Positions 27,764 through 38,319 of a DNA stretch of 38,319 nt are shown piece by piece. This stretch comes from an uncultured Clostridia bacterium (GTDB lineage: Bacteria; Bacillota; Clostridia; TANB77; CAG-508): the NCBI GenBank assembly GCA_947629555.1, contig CANRED010000012.1, positions 1 through 38,319 on the forward strand, read 5' to 3'. The position numbers and the translations under genes were made by a program. Position 1 is the first letter of the stretch; every line of letters begins with the position of its first letter. The notes under the pieces are model-generated. The model saw only the letters and a list, made by a program, of their open reading frames with translations. It did no database searches and was not told the DNA's origin.

Positions 27764-30541
27764 CTATTGATTTTTTCCACAACAGTTCTTGTATTTCTTA
27801 CCACTTCCACATGGGCATGGGTCGTTTCTTCCTACCTTTGGTCCTTCATTTACTACTGGTGTATGAGTAGGCGCTTTTGCTTCTTTTACTCCAGAGCCAT
27901 CTCCCATATTCATTCTTGCTATATCTTCTACACTTTCCTTAGTTACTCTTGCTACTTCTGTTCTTTGCATTTGGTCTTTCTTGTGTATATTTAGTAATAT
28001 TTTTACTACATCTGTTCTTATGTCTGATACCATTGCATCAAACATATCAAAGCCTTCTATTCTGTATTGTACTACTGGATCTTTTTGACCATAAGCACGA
28101 AGTCCTATACCATCTTTTAATTCATCCATTGCATCTATGTGGTCCATCCATTTTTGGTCAACTACTTTTAGCATTACAACTCTTTCTAGTTCTCTTAGTT
28201 CTTCTTCACCTATTTCTGCTTCTTTTTGTGCATATTTCTCGTTTGCTTTTGTTTTTACTTCTTCTATAATTTCATCTAAGTGTAATTTATTGCTTTCAAG
28301 GCTCTCTAATTTGTCTATTCCAAATATCATTCTTAACTCTGACATTAAGCCTTCTTTATTTAGTTCTTCCTTTTTTTCAATTCCTGCAACATAGTTTGAT
28401 ACTATTGTTTCTGCAACTGATGATATCATATTTAAAATATTATTTTTTAGATTTTCCCCATCTAAAACTTCTTTTCTTTGTTTATATATTATCTCTCTTT
28501 GTGTATTCATAACATCATCATATTGTAATACATGTTTTCTTATACTAAAGTTCTTGCCCTCTACTCTTTTTTGTGCTGATTCTACAGCTTTTGATAACAC
28601 ACCTAATTGTAATGGTAGGTTTTCGTCTGCTCCAAGCCTGTTGTATACACCTGTTACCATATCTCCACCAAATATTTTCATTAAGTCATCATCAAGTCCA
28701 ATATAAAATCTAGATTCTCCAGGATCTCCTTGACGTCCACTACGTCCTCTTAACTGGTTATCAATTCTTCTTGATTCATGTCTTTCTGTACCAATTATTT
28801 TTAAACCACCTGCTTGAATTACTTTTTCTTTTTCATCTGCTATTTCTTTTTTATATCTATCTTCTAATTCTGCAAAAACTTTTCTTGCACTTAGAATTTG
28901 CTCATCATCTGTTTCATTGTGTGCAGTTGCAAGTTCTATTAATTCATCTGCATATCCTTTTTTTCTCATTTCTTGTTTTGCTAAATATTCTGTGTTTCCT
29001 CCAAGCATAATATCAGTACCACGACCTGCCATATTTGTTGCTATTGTTACTGCACCAAATTTACCTGCTTGTGCAATTATTTCTGCTTCCTTTTCATGAT
29101 ATTTAGCATTTAATACTTCGTGTTTTATTCCTTCTTTTTTTAATATTGCACTTAATTTTTCAGACTTTTCTATTGAAACTGTACCAACTAACACTGGTTG
29201 ACCTTTAGCATGGCTTTGTTTAATATCTTCTACTATTGCTCTAAATTTCGCATTTTCGTTTTTGTATATTATATCGTTGTTATCTATTCTTATCATTTCT
29301 TTATTGGTTGGAATTGATATAACATCTAAGTTGTATATTTCTCTAAATTCATTTTCTTCTGTCATGGCTGTACCTGTCATTCCTGCTAATTTATCATACA
29401 TTCTAAAATAATTTTGGAAAGTTATTGTTGCAAGTGTCTTTGATTCATTTGCTACTTTAACATTTTCTTTTGCTTCTATTGCTTGATGTAAGCCATTATT
29501 ATATCTTCTTCCATACATAATTCTTCCTGTAAACTCGTCTACTATTAATACTTCTCCATCTTTAACAATATAATCTATATCTTTTTTCATTATACCATGC
29601 GCACGTAATGCTTGATTTATGTGATGTACAAGTTCAGAGTTATCTATATCATTTAAATTTTCTAACTTAAAGTACTCCTCTGCCTTTTTTATACCTTTTG
29701 CTGTTAAAGTTGCAGATTTTGCTTTTAAATCTATAATATAGTCATAGTTTTCATTATCAGCTAATTGGGCTTCATCTTTTACATCTTCTTCTACTAAAGT
29801 TTTTGCATGTAATCTTTTTACAAAATCGTTTGCTTGTTTGTATAACGCTGATGATTCATTAGCTGTTCCTGATATTATTAATGGTGTACGAGCTTCATCT
29901 ATTAATATACTATCTATCTCGTCCACTATTGCATAATTTAATGGTCTTTGTACCATTTGATTTTTATATATAACCATATTATCTCTTAAGTAATCAAATC
30001 CGTACTCATTGTTTGTTCCGTAAGTTATATCTGCATTATATGCTTCTCTTTTTTTATTAGAATCCATTCCATTAATTACTAAACCAACAGATAATCCTAA
30101 GAATTTATATATTTTTCCCATCCATTCACTATCTCTTTTTGCTAAGTAATCGTTAACTGTTACAACATGTACACCTTTTCCTGATAGTGCATTCAAATAT
30201 ACAGGTAATGTTGCAACTAAAGTTTTTCCTTCACCTGTTTTCATTTCTGCAATTCTTCCTTGGTGTAATATAATTCCACCTATTAATTGCACATCGAAAT
30301 GTCTCATTCCCAACACTCTTTTTGAAGCTTCCCTAACAACTGCAAAGCTTTCAGGTAATATATCATCTAGAGTTTCGCCTTTAGATAATCTTTCTTTAAA
30401 TTCTGCTGTTTTCCCTCTTAACTCGCTATCTGATAATTTAGAAATACTTTCTTCCAAATTATTTATTTTCGTTACTAATGGCATAACTCTTTTTACTTCT
30501 TTTTCACTATATGTTCCAAATACCTTACTGAATAATCCCAT
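27764..30541 (-). CDS. secA: Preprotein translocase subunit SecA
   Basis: [53 protein letters not shown]-terminal zinc motif [18 protein letters not shown]. Confidence 0.98.
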   Translation of the reverse strand: MGLFSKVFGTYSEKEVKRVMPLVTKINNLEESISKLSDSELRGKTAEFKERLSKGETLDDILPESFAVVREASKRVLGMRHFDVQLIGGIILHQGRIAEMKTGEGKTLVATLPVYLNALSGKGVHVVTVNDYLAKRDSEWMGKIYKFLGLSVGLVINGMDSNKKREAYNADITYGTNNEYGFDYLRDNMVIYKNQMVQRPLNYAIVDEIDSILIDEARTPLIISGTANESSALYKQANDFVKRLHAKTLVEEDVKDEAQLADNENYDYIIDLKAKSATLTAKGIKKAEEYFKLENLNDIDNSELVHHINQALRAHGIMKKDIDYIVKDGEVLIVDEFTGRIMYGRRYNNGLHQAIEAKENVKVANESKTLATITFQNYFRMYDKLAGMTGTAMTEENEFREIYNLDVISIPTNKEMIRIDNNDIIYKNENAKFRAIVEDIKQSHAKGQPVLVGTVSIEKSEKLSAILKKEGIKHEVLNAKYHEKEAEIIAQAGKFGAVTIATNMAGRGTDIMLGGNTEYLAKQEMRKKGYADELIELATAHNETDDEQILSARKVFAELEDRYKKEIADEKEKVIQAGGLKIIGTERHESRRIDNQLRGRSGRQGDPGESRFYIGLDDDLMKIFGGDMVTGVYNRLGADENLPLQLGVLSKAVESAQKRVEGKNFSIRKHVLQYDDVMNTQREIIYKQRKEVLDGENLKNNILNMISSVAETIVSNYVAGIEKKEELNKEGLMSELRMIFGIDKLESLESNKLHLDEIIEEVKTKANEKYAQKEAEIGEEELRELERVVMLKVVDQKWMDHIDAMDELKDGIGLRAYGQKDPVVQYRIEGFDMFDAMVSDIRTDVVKILLNIHKKDQMQRTEVARVTKESVEDIARMNMGDGSGVKEAKAPTHTPVVNEGPKVGRNDPCPCGSGKKYKNCCGKNQ

Positions 30542-30637
30542 GTATATGACCTCACTTTCAAATTTTCACTTGTTTACTATATCACTAATTATCATATATT
30601 GCAACTATTATACATACACTTTATTAATAAATTTTTT

Positions 30638-30828
30638 ACTATTTAAGACTTTATATTTAACTGATGTCCTGCAACGAGTATATTTTTTTATTTTTTACTC
30701 AGGTCTTCCCAATGGGGCTGTAACAATACTATCGTATTTAACAGCCCTCATCGGTCCCCCCGGAAACCTTCGCTTAAAATAAAAAAATATACTCTGCGCG
30801 GACTTTAAGAAACATTGTCTTAAATAGT
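30638..30828. repeat. About 191-bp imperfect long inverted repeat between divergent genes
   Basis: actatttaagac (30638-30649)/gtcttaaatagt (30817-30828) and gagtatatttttttatttt (30676-30694)/aaaataaaaaaatatactc (30776-30794). Confidence 0.75.
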
Positions 30829-30855
30829 AGTATGAAATTTTTTAAGGAGGCAAAA

Positions 30856-31395
30856 ATGTTTATATATAATTTGAATTTGAATAGACAAAACTTAATTAAA
30901 TTTGCTTTTATTATTTTTGCTATTATTGTAATTATATTTTTTGGTATTTCTGCTTACAGAATTTATACTCAAACAGTAAAAGTAAAAGACACCATTCCAG
31001 AACCTGATATGTGCATAGTAGAAACTAATAATTATACTAATATTTTAAAAACTGTTCATGATGATTTAGATACATATATTGGACAAAAAATTAAATGCAC
31101 TGGATATGTTTATAGAGTATCAGATTTTTCTACAACTCAATTTGTTATAGCAAGAGATATGATAATTAGTTCAGATTTGCAAACTTTAGTTGTAGGTTTT
31201 TTATGTAATTCTAAAGATGCTGTAAATTTACCAGATAAAACTTGGGTAGAAATTACGGGAACAATTACAAAAGGTGATTACCACGGAGATATTCCTGTAA
31301 TAGAAATAACTGAATTAAAACAAGTAAATAAGCCTGATGAATTTTATGTATATCCACCAGATGAAAACTATGTACCAACTGCTGTATTATTTTAA
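30856..31395 (+). CDS. Membrane-anchored OB-fold-like protein resembling the YcgQ/TIGR03943 C-terminal domain
   Basis: YIGQKIKCTGYVYRVSDFSTTQFVIARDMIISSDLQTLVVGFLC...WVEITGTITKGDYHGDIPVIEIT...YVPTAVLF; aaggagg RBS before ATG 30856. Confidence 0.55.
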   Translation: MFIYNLNLNRQNLIKFAFIIFAIIVIIFFGISAYRIYTQTVKVKDTIPEPDMCIVETNNYTNILKTVHDDLDTYIGQKIKCTGYVYRVSDFSTTQFVIARDMIISSDLQTLVVGFLCNSKDAVNLPDKTWVEITGTITKGDYHGDIPVIEITELKQVNKPDEFYVYPPDENYVPTAVLF

Positions 31396-31457
31396 TTATA
31401 GAAATGCAGGAAGGGGTGCAATAGCACCCCCTTCTTGCTAGAAGTTTGTTACGGAAC

Positions 31458-31865
31458 TTATGTATTTCCTAATACTCTAATATGTTCCGAAAAAACATGC
31501 CCACCACAATTGAGATTTTTTCCAACCTCTACATTTAAAGAGTTGATATATCCCTTGCAGTCTACATTACCCCAGACTTCCATATAATCTACATCGAGAC
31601 AACCTCTGCACTTCACATTTCCGTGCACTTCTACACATCTTAGATAAATATCGCCTCTAGATATCAAGTCGCCCAGGACTTTAATTTTTACCCCATTCTT
31701 AAACCATTTCCAAGTCCGTTCTCTATTCAGTTCATAACTAACACAGAGATTTCCGTTGATGATAATGGTTCCATTAAAATCTCTTTTAATGGTTTGAATG
31801 AGTTCCATTCCTGTTAAATTGTGGTTAAAAATAGCAGTTTCTTGTTTGTAATTCCGTTTCGCCAT
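31458..31865 (-). CDS. Bactofilin-like / polymer-forming beta-helix protein
   Basis: Repeating short beta-strand pattern: IKVLGDLISRGDIYLRCVEVHGNVKCRGCLDVDYMEVWGNVDCKGYINSLNVEVGKNLNCGGHVFSEHIRVLGN. Confidence 0.5.
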   Translation of the reverse strand: MAKRNYKQETAIFNHNLTGMELIQTIKRDFNGTIIINGNLCVSYELNRERTWKWFKNGVKIKVLGDLISRGDIYLRCVEVHGNVKCRGCLDVDYMEVWGNVDCKGYINSLNVEVGKNLNCGGHVFSEHIRVLGNT

Positions 31866-32143
31866 TGCGAAATCCTCCTTCTAGTTTATTTAAGCAATTT
31901 GCTCTTAATTTTATAATACCACTCTTTTACGTTTTTGTAAATATATTATGTGTGTTTTGCTTGCATCCTAACATTTAACTTTTCATATTAAATGTTACTT
32001 TTCAATCATCTAAATTAGTATAACTTAAACTTATTGTATAGGAAATTTTTCTATGTAATAAAAAAATTTATCAAAGTCCTAGACTATGGCTTAATTTTGT
32101 TATATAATATCTACATTAATTTTATCTATATGGAGGTTTTCTT

Positions 32144-34549
32144 ATGTCTTATAATTTTAAAGAGATTGAAAAAAAATGGCAAACAAAATGGGAAAAAGAA
32201 GGAACATTTAATGCAAAAAATGATTATACTATGAAAAAATGGTATGGATTAATAGAATTTCCATATCCATCAGGACAAGGACTCCATGTTGGTCATCCTC
32301 GTAGTTATACAGCATTAGATATTATTGCAAGAAAAAAACGATTAGAAGGATATAATGTTTTATACCCTATCGGATTTGACGCTTTTGGTTTACCTGCAGA
32401 AAATTATGCTATAAAAAATAAGATACATCCTAGCATAATTACAAAGCAAAATATAGATCATTTTAGAGAACAATTAAAAGCTTTAGGATTTTCTTTTGAT
32501 TGGTCTCGTGAAATAAATACAACTGACCCTAATTATTATAAATGGACTCAATGGATTTTTATACAATTATATAAACATGGTTTAGCTTATAAAGCCACAA
32601 TGCCAATTAATTACTGTACAGGTTGCAAAGTTGGTTTAGCAAATGAAGAAGTTGTTAATGGCGTTTGCGAAAGATGCGGAAGCCCTGTTGTTCAAAAGGA
32701 AAAAAGTCAATGGATGCTAAAAATTACAGAATATGCTCAAAGACTTATAGACGATTTAGATGATATAGATTTCTTAGAGAAAATTAAATTACAACAAAAA
32801 AATTGGATTGGTAGAAGCGAAGGTGCTGAAGTAAAGTTTAAAATTGCTAACTCTGATGAAGAACTTGTAGTTTACACAACAAGACCAGACACCCTATTTG
32901 GTGCAACATATATGGTAGTTGCTCCAGAACATCCAATTATTGAAAAATTTGCAGATAAAATCACTAATTTAGATGAAATAAAAGAATATCAAAATCAAGC
33001 TAAATTAAAATCTGATTTTGAAAGAGCAGAACTTTCAAAAGAAAAAACAGGTGTAGAATTAAAAGGTATAACTGCAATAAACCCATTAACTGGTAAAGAA
33101 ATTCCTATTTGGATTTCCGATTACGTTTTAATTACTTATGGAACCGGTGCTATTATGGCTGTTCCTGCTCATGACGACAGAGATTGGGAATTTGCAAAGA
33201 AATTCAATTTACCTATTATAGAAGTTGTTTCAGGTGGAGATAATGTTCAAGAAAAACCTCATACAGACGTTTATACCGGAACAATGATTAATTCAGGATT
33301 TTTAAATGGATTAGAAGTAAAAGAAGCTATTAAAACTTGTATAAATTATTTAGAAGAAAAAGGAATTGGTAAAAGAAAAGTTAATTTCAAACTTCGTGAC
33401 TGGGTATTTTCTCGTCAAAGATATTGGGGAGAACCAATTCCTATGGTATATTGTGAAAAATGCGGTTGGCAACCATTAGATGAAAAGGATTTACCTCTTG
33501 TTTTACCAGATGTAAAAGATTTTGAGCCAGGTGAAAATGGCGAATCACCTCTTGCAAAACAAACAGATTGGATTAATACAACTTGCCCACACTGCCATGG
33601 ACCTGCAAAAAGAGAAACAGATACAATGCCACAATGGGCTGGATCTTCTTGGTATTTCTTACGTTACATGGACCCACATAACAATGATGCTTTAGCTTCC
33701 AAAGAAGCATTAGAATATTGGTCTCCAGTAGATTGGTATAATGGCGGTATGGAACATACAACTTTACACTTACTTTATTCAAGATTTTGGCATAAATTTT
33801 TATACGATATTGGTATAGTTCCAACTAAAGAGCCTTACCAAAAACGTACTTCTCATGGAATGATTTTAGGAAGCAATGGAGAAAAAATGTCTAAATCTAG
33901 AGGAAATGTCGTTAACCCAGATGATATAGTAAATGAATTTGGTGCAGACACATTTAGAGTTTATGAAATGTTTATAGGTCCTTTTGATCAAGCCGCACCT
34001 TGGTCTATGGATAGTATAAGAGGTTGCTATAAATTTTTAGAAAGAGTTTGGAATTTACAAGAACTATTAGTTGATGGAGATACATATTCAAAAGAATTTG
34101 AAAAAATGATGCATAAAGCAATTAAGAAAATATCTAGCGATATTGAAGAAATGAAATTCAATACATCTATTGCTACATTTATGACAATGATTAATGAATT
34201 TTACAAATTAAAAAGAATAAATAAAGCAGAATTTAAAACATTCTTAGAATTGTTAAATCCATTTGCACCTCATATAACAGAAGAATTATACGAATCACTT
34301 AATTTAGGTCATACAATTTCAGATTCTACTTGGCCAAAATATGACGAAGCAAAAACTATTGATGATGAAATAGAAATACCTGTTCAATTCAATGGAAAAG
34401 TTAAAGCAACAGTAAAAATTTCATTAGATGCAGACGAAGAAAATGTAAAAGAAATAGTTCATAAAGAACTATCAGAATTATTGAAAGATAAAAACATTGT
34501 TAAAGAAATATACGTAAAAAATAAAATTTATAACATTGTAGTAAAATAG
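32144..34549 (+). CDS. leuS: Leucyl-tRNA synthetase
   Basis: [68 protein letters not shown]; tggaggt RBS. Confidence 0.98.
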   Translation: MSYNFKEIEKKWQTKWEKEGTFNAKNDYTMKKWYGLIEFPYPSGQGLHVGHPRSYTALDIIARKKRLEGYNVLYPIGFDAFGLPAENYAIKNKIHPSIITKQNIDHFREQLKALGFSFDWSREINTTDPNYYKWTQWIFIQLYKHGLAYKATMPINYCTGCKVGLANEEVVNGVCERCGSPVVQKEKSQWMLKITEYAQRLIDDLDDIDFLEKIKLQQKNWIGRSEGAEVKFKIANSDEELVVYTTRPDTLFGATYMVVAPEHPIIEKFADKITNLDEIKEYQNQAKLKSDFERAELSKEKTGVELKGITAINPLTGKEIPIWISDYVLITYGTGAIMAVPAHDDRDWEFAKKFNLPIIEVVSGGDNVQEKPHTDVYTGTMINSGFLNGLEVKEAIKTCINYLEEKGIGKRKVNFKLRDWVFSRQRYWGEPIPMVYCEKCGWQPLDEKDLPLVLPDVKDFEPGENGESPLAKQTDWINTTCPHCHGPAKRETDTMPQWAGSSWYFLRYMDPHNNDALASKEALEYWSPVDWYNGGMEHTTLHLLYSRFWHKFLYDIGIVPTKEPYQKRTSHGMILGSNGEKMSKSRGNVVNPDDIVNEFGADTFRVYEMFIGPFDQAAPWSMDSIRGCYKFLERVWNLQELLVDGDTYSKEFEKMMHKAIKKISSDIEEMKFNTSIATFMTMINEFYKLKRINKAEFKTFLELLNPFAPHITEELYESLNLGHTISDSTWPKYDEAKTIDDEIEIPVQFNGKVKATVKISLDADEENVKEIVHKELSELLKDKNIVKEIYVKNKIYNIVVK

Positions 34550-34583
34550 TTAAATATTGTATTCTGAAAAATATTTCTAGAAC

Positions 34584-34622
34584 AAAAAATAGTTTCATAC
34601 AAAATGTATGAAACTATTTTTT
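34584..34622. terminator. Bidirectional terminator between leuS and the convergent cohesin-like gene
   Basis: aaaaaatagtttcatac-aaaat-gtatgaaactatttttt. Confidence 0.9.
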
Positions 34623-34641
34623 ATCCCTAATTATTTTATAT

Positions 34642-35364
34642 CTATATTTCTTTATATCTTCTATATGCTATGTATGAAACTAAAGCTACTATTAATGCTC
34701 CAAATATAATTGGCGTTACATTATCTTCTATTCCTGTTTGTGGTATTGAGCTAGAAGCTGGTGTTTGTGTTGCTTTTGGTGTTGTTGTTGCTGGTTTTGC
34801 AGAAGGTGATGTTTTAGGTGTTGGTGTTGTTGTTATTGAAGGTATTGTAGTATCATCATCTGAATCTCCTATCTTAACAGTTGTTGCAGCTGTGCTTGTT
34901 TTTATATCATCTTGACCATTACTTGCTACTAAATTATTTAACATTATAATAGATGAATCTTCTTCTACATTTTCTTTTAATTTTAAAGATATTTTCATTA
35001 TATCTTGTGTGCTTTTGGTTGGTGTTGTTGTACGTAATGCAAATTCGTTTGTTTCAGAATTAAAAGTTACATCTTCCCATCCATTTAAAGAAGTAATTTG
35101 ATTAGTATTACCTTCATCATCTGTTTTTATTTTTTCAAATATGTCTTCATCATATTCCAAATTTCCTTTTAATTCATATATTCCGTTTTCTGAATCAATA
35201 TTATTTAAAGATATTGTTAATTCAACTGTTTCTCCTTTTGCATAATTTGTTTTTTTATTCATTGAAACAGCTACTTCGCAGCTATCTGCATAAACAAAAT
35301 TTGTAATTGACATAACCATAGCGAAAATCATTAAAATAACTAATAAAACTTTTTTACTATTCAT
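34642..35364 (-). CDS. Secreted cohesin-like domain protein with sortase-type C-terminus
   Basis: Signal peptide; VAVSMNKKTNYAKGETVELTISLNNIDSENGIYELKGNLEYDEDIFE; Thr/Pro linker; IPQTG + TM + RRYKEI. Confidence 0.7.
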   Translation of the reverse strand: MNSKKVLLVILMIFAMVMSITNFVYADSCEVAVSMNKKTNYAKGETVELTISLNNIDSENGIYELKGNLEYDEDIFEKIKTDDEGNTNQITSLNGWEDVTFNSETNEFALRTTTPTKSTQDIMKISLKLKENVEEDSSIIMLNNLVASNGQDDIKTSTAATTVKIGDSDDDTTIPSITTTPTPKTSPSAKPATTTPKATQTPASSSIPQTGIEDNVTPIIFGALIVALVSYIAYRRYKEI

Positions 35365-35522
35365 ATTATTTCTCCTTTGTATAATATTTACTACTTATAG
35401 TATAAATCAACTTTATACTGAAAGCAAGCATGTAACACAAATGTAACAAACTCTTAAAGAAAGTGAAACATAATTTAAATAATGTTATTGTATAATATAG
35501 TAAAATTATATTGGAGGTTATT

Positions 35523-36677
35523 ATGTCTATTGATTCTATTTTGAAAAAAGAAGGAATTTATATCGTTAGACAATTAAATACACTTGAAGTTAATAGAATT
35601 GCAAAAAATATTTCTAGTAAAATTAATAAGTATTTTTCAGAATATCTATTAAATTATGATGATTTATTTTCTTTGTTTTCTAGAATAAATATGTATTTAG
35701 CAAAAATGCCTTCAGATTCTGCTGTTGCAAAATACTTATATATAAACAATTCAATATATTTTAATGAAAATGTTGATTTGTCAGTATCTGAGAACTCAAT
35801 ATTTGCAATACATGAATGTATACATTTTATTCAAACACAATTAAATAAAAATGGTAAATTAGCAAGGCTTGGTTTATATTCTATGGGAAATTCTGGAATT
35901 GCTATTAATGAGGCCGCTGTTCAGATTATGGCATCAACTGCACAAGAGTTAAATATTGATAATGTTAAATACTATGATATTTATATTAATACAATGAGTC
36001 CAGATTGTTATCCTTTACAGTGTGCTTTGCTAAATGAAATGTTATATTTTACTGGAACTTATCCTTTATATCAAAGTACATTAAACTCAAATGATGTATT
36101 TAAAAACACGTTTATTTCATACTCTAATAAAAAAACATACAATAAAATAGAATTAAATTTTGATAAATTATTAAAATTAGAAGATGACTTATATTATTTT
36201 TCTGTTGAATCTGCAAATGCATCATCTCAAAGAGATTTTAAATTATTGGATAGATTAATAAATAATAGAAAAAATGCAATAAGAAAAGTATTTTTAGATA
36301 CGCAAAATTTAATTATTCAAAGTTGCTTTACTAGTGCATTTAATAATATATCTAGTTTAGACGATGTTAAAGACTTTCAAAATAAATTATATAACTTTAA
36401 AAATGTTTTATGCTACACAGATGATTACACATTTTACAATGACTTTTATTGCAACACAATGTTTGCATTAGAATCAGTTAGAGAATTTTTGGAGACTAAT
36501 GGAAATATGGCTGAATATAGGAATACCAATACGAGTCTTGCTATAGTTGATAATTCTTCTAAATTATTTAAATTATTTAAGAAAATTATACAAAAGATAG
36601 GAAAATTATTTTATATTAACAAAAAGAATACGAGTATAGAACCCTCAGTCACCTTCGGTGACAGCTCCCTTAAATAA
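35523..36677 (+). CDS. Putative zinc metalloprotease-like protein (HExxH) of unknown family
   Basis: ENSIFAIHECIHFIQTQLNKNGK; ggaggt RBS before ATG 35523. Confidence 0.5.
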   Translation: MSIDSILKKEGIYIVRQLNTLEVNRIAKNISSKINKYFSEYLLNYDDLFSLFSRINMYLAKMPSDSAVAKYLYINNSIYFNENVDLSVSENSIFAIHECIHFIQTQLNKNGKLARLGLYSMGNSGIAINEAAVQIMASTAQELNIDNVKYYDIYINTMSPDCYPLQCALLNEMLYFTGTYPLYQSTLNSNDVFKNTFISYSNKKTYNKIELNFDKLLKLEDDLYYFSVESANASSQRDFKLLDRLINNRKNAIRKVFLDTQNLIIQSCFTSAFNNISSLDDVKDFQNKLYNFKNVLCYTDDYTFYNDFYCNTMFALESVREFLETNGNMAEYRNTNTSLAIVDNSSKLFKLFKKIIQKIGKLFYINKKNTSIEPSVTFGDSSLK

Positions 36678-36689
36678 GGGAGCCAAGGG
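36642..36689. repeat. Double-hairpin repeat ccctcagtcaccttcggtgacagctcccttaaataagggagccaaggg overlapping a CDS 3' end
   Basis: gtcacc/ggtgac and gctccctt/aagggagc stems; partial direct repeat ataagggagccaaggg at 36724-36739. Confidence 0.8.
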
Positions 36690-36697
36690 ATATTTAA

Positions 36698-36724
36698 GGA
36701 ACGACGAGGGCGTCGTTCCCTACA
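36698..36724. repeat. Hairpin of the ccctaca family (ggaacgac...gtcgttccctaca), nested between agggagccaaggg copies
   Basis: Palindromic stem with the same ccctaca 3' flank as the other repeats. Confidence 0.65.
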
Positions 36725-36748
36725 TAAGGGAGCCAAGGGCGTCATGCG

Positions 36749-37306
36749 TCACATAAGGGAATCCATATATTTTTTTACTTCTTTTAAGTCTTTCCAAAAA
36801 TCCATTTTTTTGTTTTCGTCTCTAAGCAGTGCTGCAGGATGCCATGTTGGCATATACTTTATTTGCTTTTTTTCTATCCATTTACCTCTACTTGCTGTAA
36901 TACCATATTCCTCTCCTAAAATATTCTTTAATGCAACACTTCCAAGTAAAACTATTATTTTCGGTTGCACTAACATTACTTGACTTCTCAAGTAATCCAA
37001 GCAAGCATCTGCCTCATCCTTTTCTGGATTTCTATTTGCTGGTGGTCTACATTTTACAATGTTTGCAATGTATACTTCTTCTCTGTTTATTCCAATTCCT
37101 TGAAAAGCCATATTCATTAACTTTCCGGCCTTGCCAACAAAAGGAATACCTTCTCTGTCTTCATCAGCTCCAGGTCCTTCCCCAATAAACATTAACTTCG
37201 CATTTTTGTTACCAGTTCCAATTACTACATTAGTTCTATTGCTGCATAATTTACATTTCTTACAATTTTTGCATGCTTCTTCTAATTCTTCCCAATTATT
37301 GTACAT
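36749..37306 (-). CDS. Type-4 (family 4) uracil-DNA glycosylase
   Basis: CKNCKKCKLCSNRTNVVIGTGNKNAKLMFIGEGPGADEDREGIPFVGKAGKLMN; WHPAALLRD. Confidence 0.95.
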   Translation of the reverse strand: MYNNWEELEEACKNCKKCKLCSNRTNVVIGTGNKNAKLMFIGEGPGADEDREGIPFVGKAGKLMNMAFQGIGINREEVYIANIVKCRPPANRNPEKDEADACLDYLRSQVMLVQPKIIVLLGSVALKNILGEEYGITASRGKWIEKKQIKYMPTWHPAALLRDENKKMDFWKDLKEVKKYMDSLM

Positions 37307-37319
37307 TTGAATTCTCCTT

Positions 37320-38237
37320 TTATTTTACACAATTTTCTAATAATTGTATTTTAGTTAGTTCTGTTGTATCAATTTTTGCCATTGTTCCTATTGGTATTAC
37401 AGTTTTTTTATCTGTATGCCCAAAATTATTAGACTTTATAATTGGCAAATTATACTCATTTTCTAATACTTGCATTAAAATATCTTCTAAAGCTATATTA
37501 TTTTCTGTTTCATAATTTCCAACCCATATACCTACAACTTGATCAAATACTCCATTTTGTTTCATATAATATAAATAATTGCTTATCATTCCTTCAGGTG
37601 ACTCATATCCTAAATCCTCCATGAATAGTATCTTATCCTTAAAATTTATACTGTATTTTCCACATACCATTCTAGATAATAAACTTAAGTTTCCGCCAAC
37701 TAGTTTCCCTGTACATTTACCTTCATTTATTGTTACATATTTATCATCACTTGTTCCCAATTCTAAGCTCTTAATTTCAAATCTTTTTATAACCTCTTTA
37801 AATGCATAATCTGTTTCCCAACTTGTTAAAGATTTAAAAGTTGGTCCATGAAAAGTAACAAGACCTGTTTTTTCATGTATTGCATTTAATATACTTGTAG
37901 AATCGCTAAAACCACATATTATTTTAGGATTATTTTTAATTAAATCATAATCAATATAATCAAAAGTAGCATTAGAATTAAATCCTCCTGTGGCACAAAA
38001 TATCATTTTTATATTTTCATCTGCAAACATTTCATTTATATCTTTAGCTTTAGTTTCAGGAGATGCACTGTATCCATATTCATTATTTAATGCATATCTA
38101 CCCATTTTTATTTTGTATCCATTACCTTCTAGTAATTTTATTGAATTATTTATATCTATCATACTTTTTTCAGTTATTGGGTCTGAAGGTGCTATAACCC
38201 CTATAGTATCACCCTTTTCTAGCTTTTGTGGTATCAT
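37320..38237 (-). CDS. S66 family LD-carboxypeptidase (MccF-like)
   Basis: LEKGDTIGVIAPSDPITEKS; FCATGGFNSNATFDYIDYDLIKNNPKIICGFSDSTSILNAIHEKTGLVTFHGPT. Confidence 0.93.
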   Translation of the reverse strand: MIPQKLEKGDTIGVIAPSDPITEKSMIDINNSIKLLEGNGYKIKMGRYALNNEYGYSASPETKAKDINEMFADENIKMIFCATGGFNSNATFDYIDYDLIKNNPKIICGFSDSTSILNAIHEKTGLVTFHGPTFKSLTSWETDYAFKEVIKRFEIKSLELGTSDDKYVTINEGKCTGKLVGGNLSLLSRMVCGKYSINFKDKILFMEDLGYESPEGMISNYLYYMKQNGVFDQVVGIWVGNYETENNIALEDILMQVLENEYNLPIIKSNNFGHTDKKTVIPIGTMAKIDTTELTKIQLLENCVK

Positions 38238-38319
38238 ATTTACCTCGTATAATCAATTATATAGAAATATTAATCTATTTAATTGATTAATCCCTTTCTT
38301 TTTAATTTTTTATATTATA

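Noticed and set aside
31930-32143. Possible T-box leader for leuS
   Set aside because: No recognisable T-box sequence or antiterminator; a TATAAT-like box sits only a few tens of nt upstream of the start codon.
1-38319. Search for a DGR reverse transcriptase, Avd, template repeat, tRNA or rRNA genes
   Set aside because: None recognised by eye in ORFs or intergenic DNA; any DGR machinery must lie outside the window.

Overview
The window is AT-rich DNA from a probably spore-forming Clostridia-type Firmicute. This is inferred from spoIVFB, yyaC-like and cwlD-like genes and the general gene content. Most of it is ordinary housekeeping and sporulation sequence: divIVA-like, sepF, HlyD-like, miaA, mutL, spoIVFB, an M23 peptidase, yyaC-like, deoD, a Ca2+-type P-ATPase, smc, a RelBE/ParDE-like TA pair, a cwlD-like amidase, prfB with its programmed +1 frameshift, fprA-like, secA, leuS, a type-4 uracil-DNA glycosylase and an S66 LD-carboxypeptidase. 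The most unusual locus is 10176-14507. There, a secreted FGE/C-type-lectin-like protein ends in a tract that looks like the variable region of a diversity-generating retroelement: about 49% GC by hand count, 38 of 47 codons ending in C/T, and family-like sequence. No reverse transcriptase or template repeat is visible in the window. Immediately downstream is a 1187-aa membrane-anchored protein made of four tandem 'WYNYxEQKWANIVVR...VWIPRY...PEAFTW...GYWLGKYKLR' modules. A second layer of interest is a dense set of small palindromic intergenic repeats. One copy lies in frame inside the 1187-aa ORF, one supplies the C-terminus of a predicted protease, two seem to have received nested palindromic insertions, and two long inverted-repeat elements (18920-19059 and 30638-30828) have no assigned function. 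Two single-nucleotide frameshifts (cwlD-like and BRO-like genes) need read-level checking.
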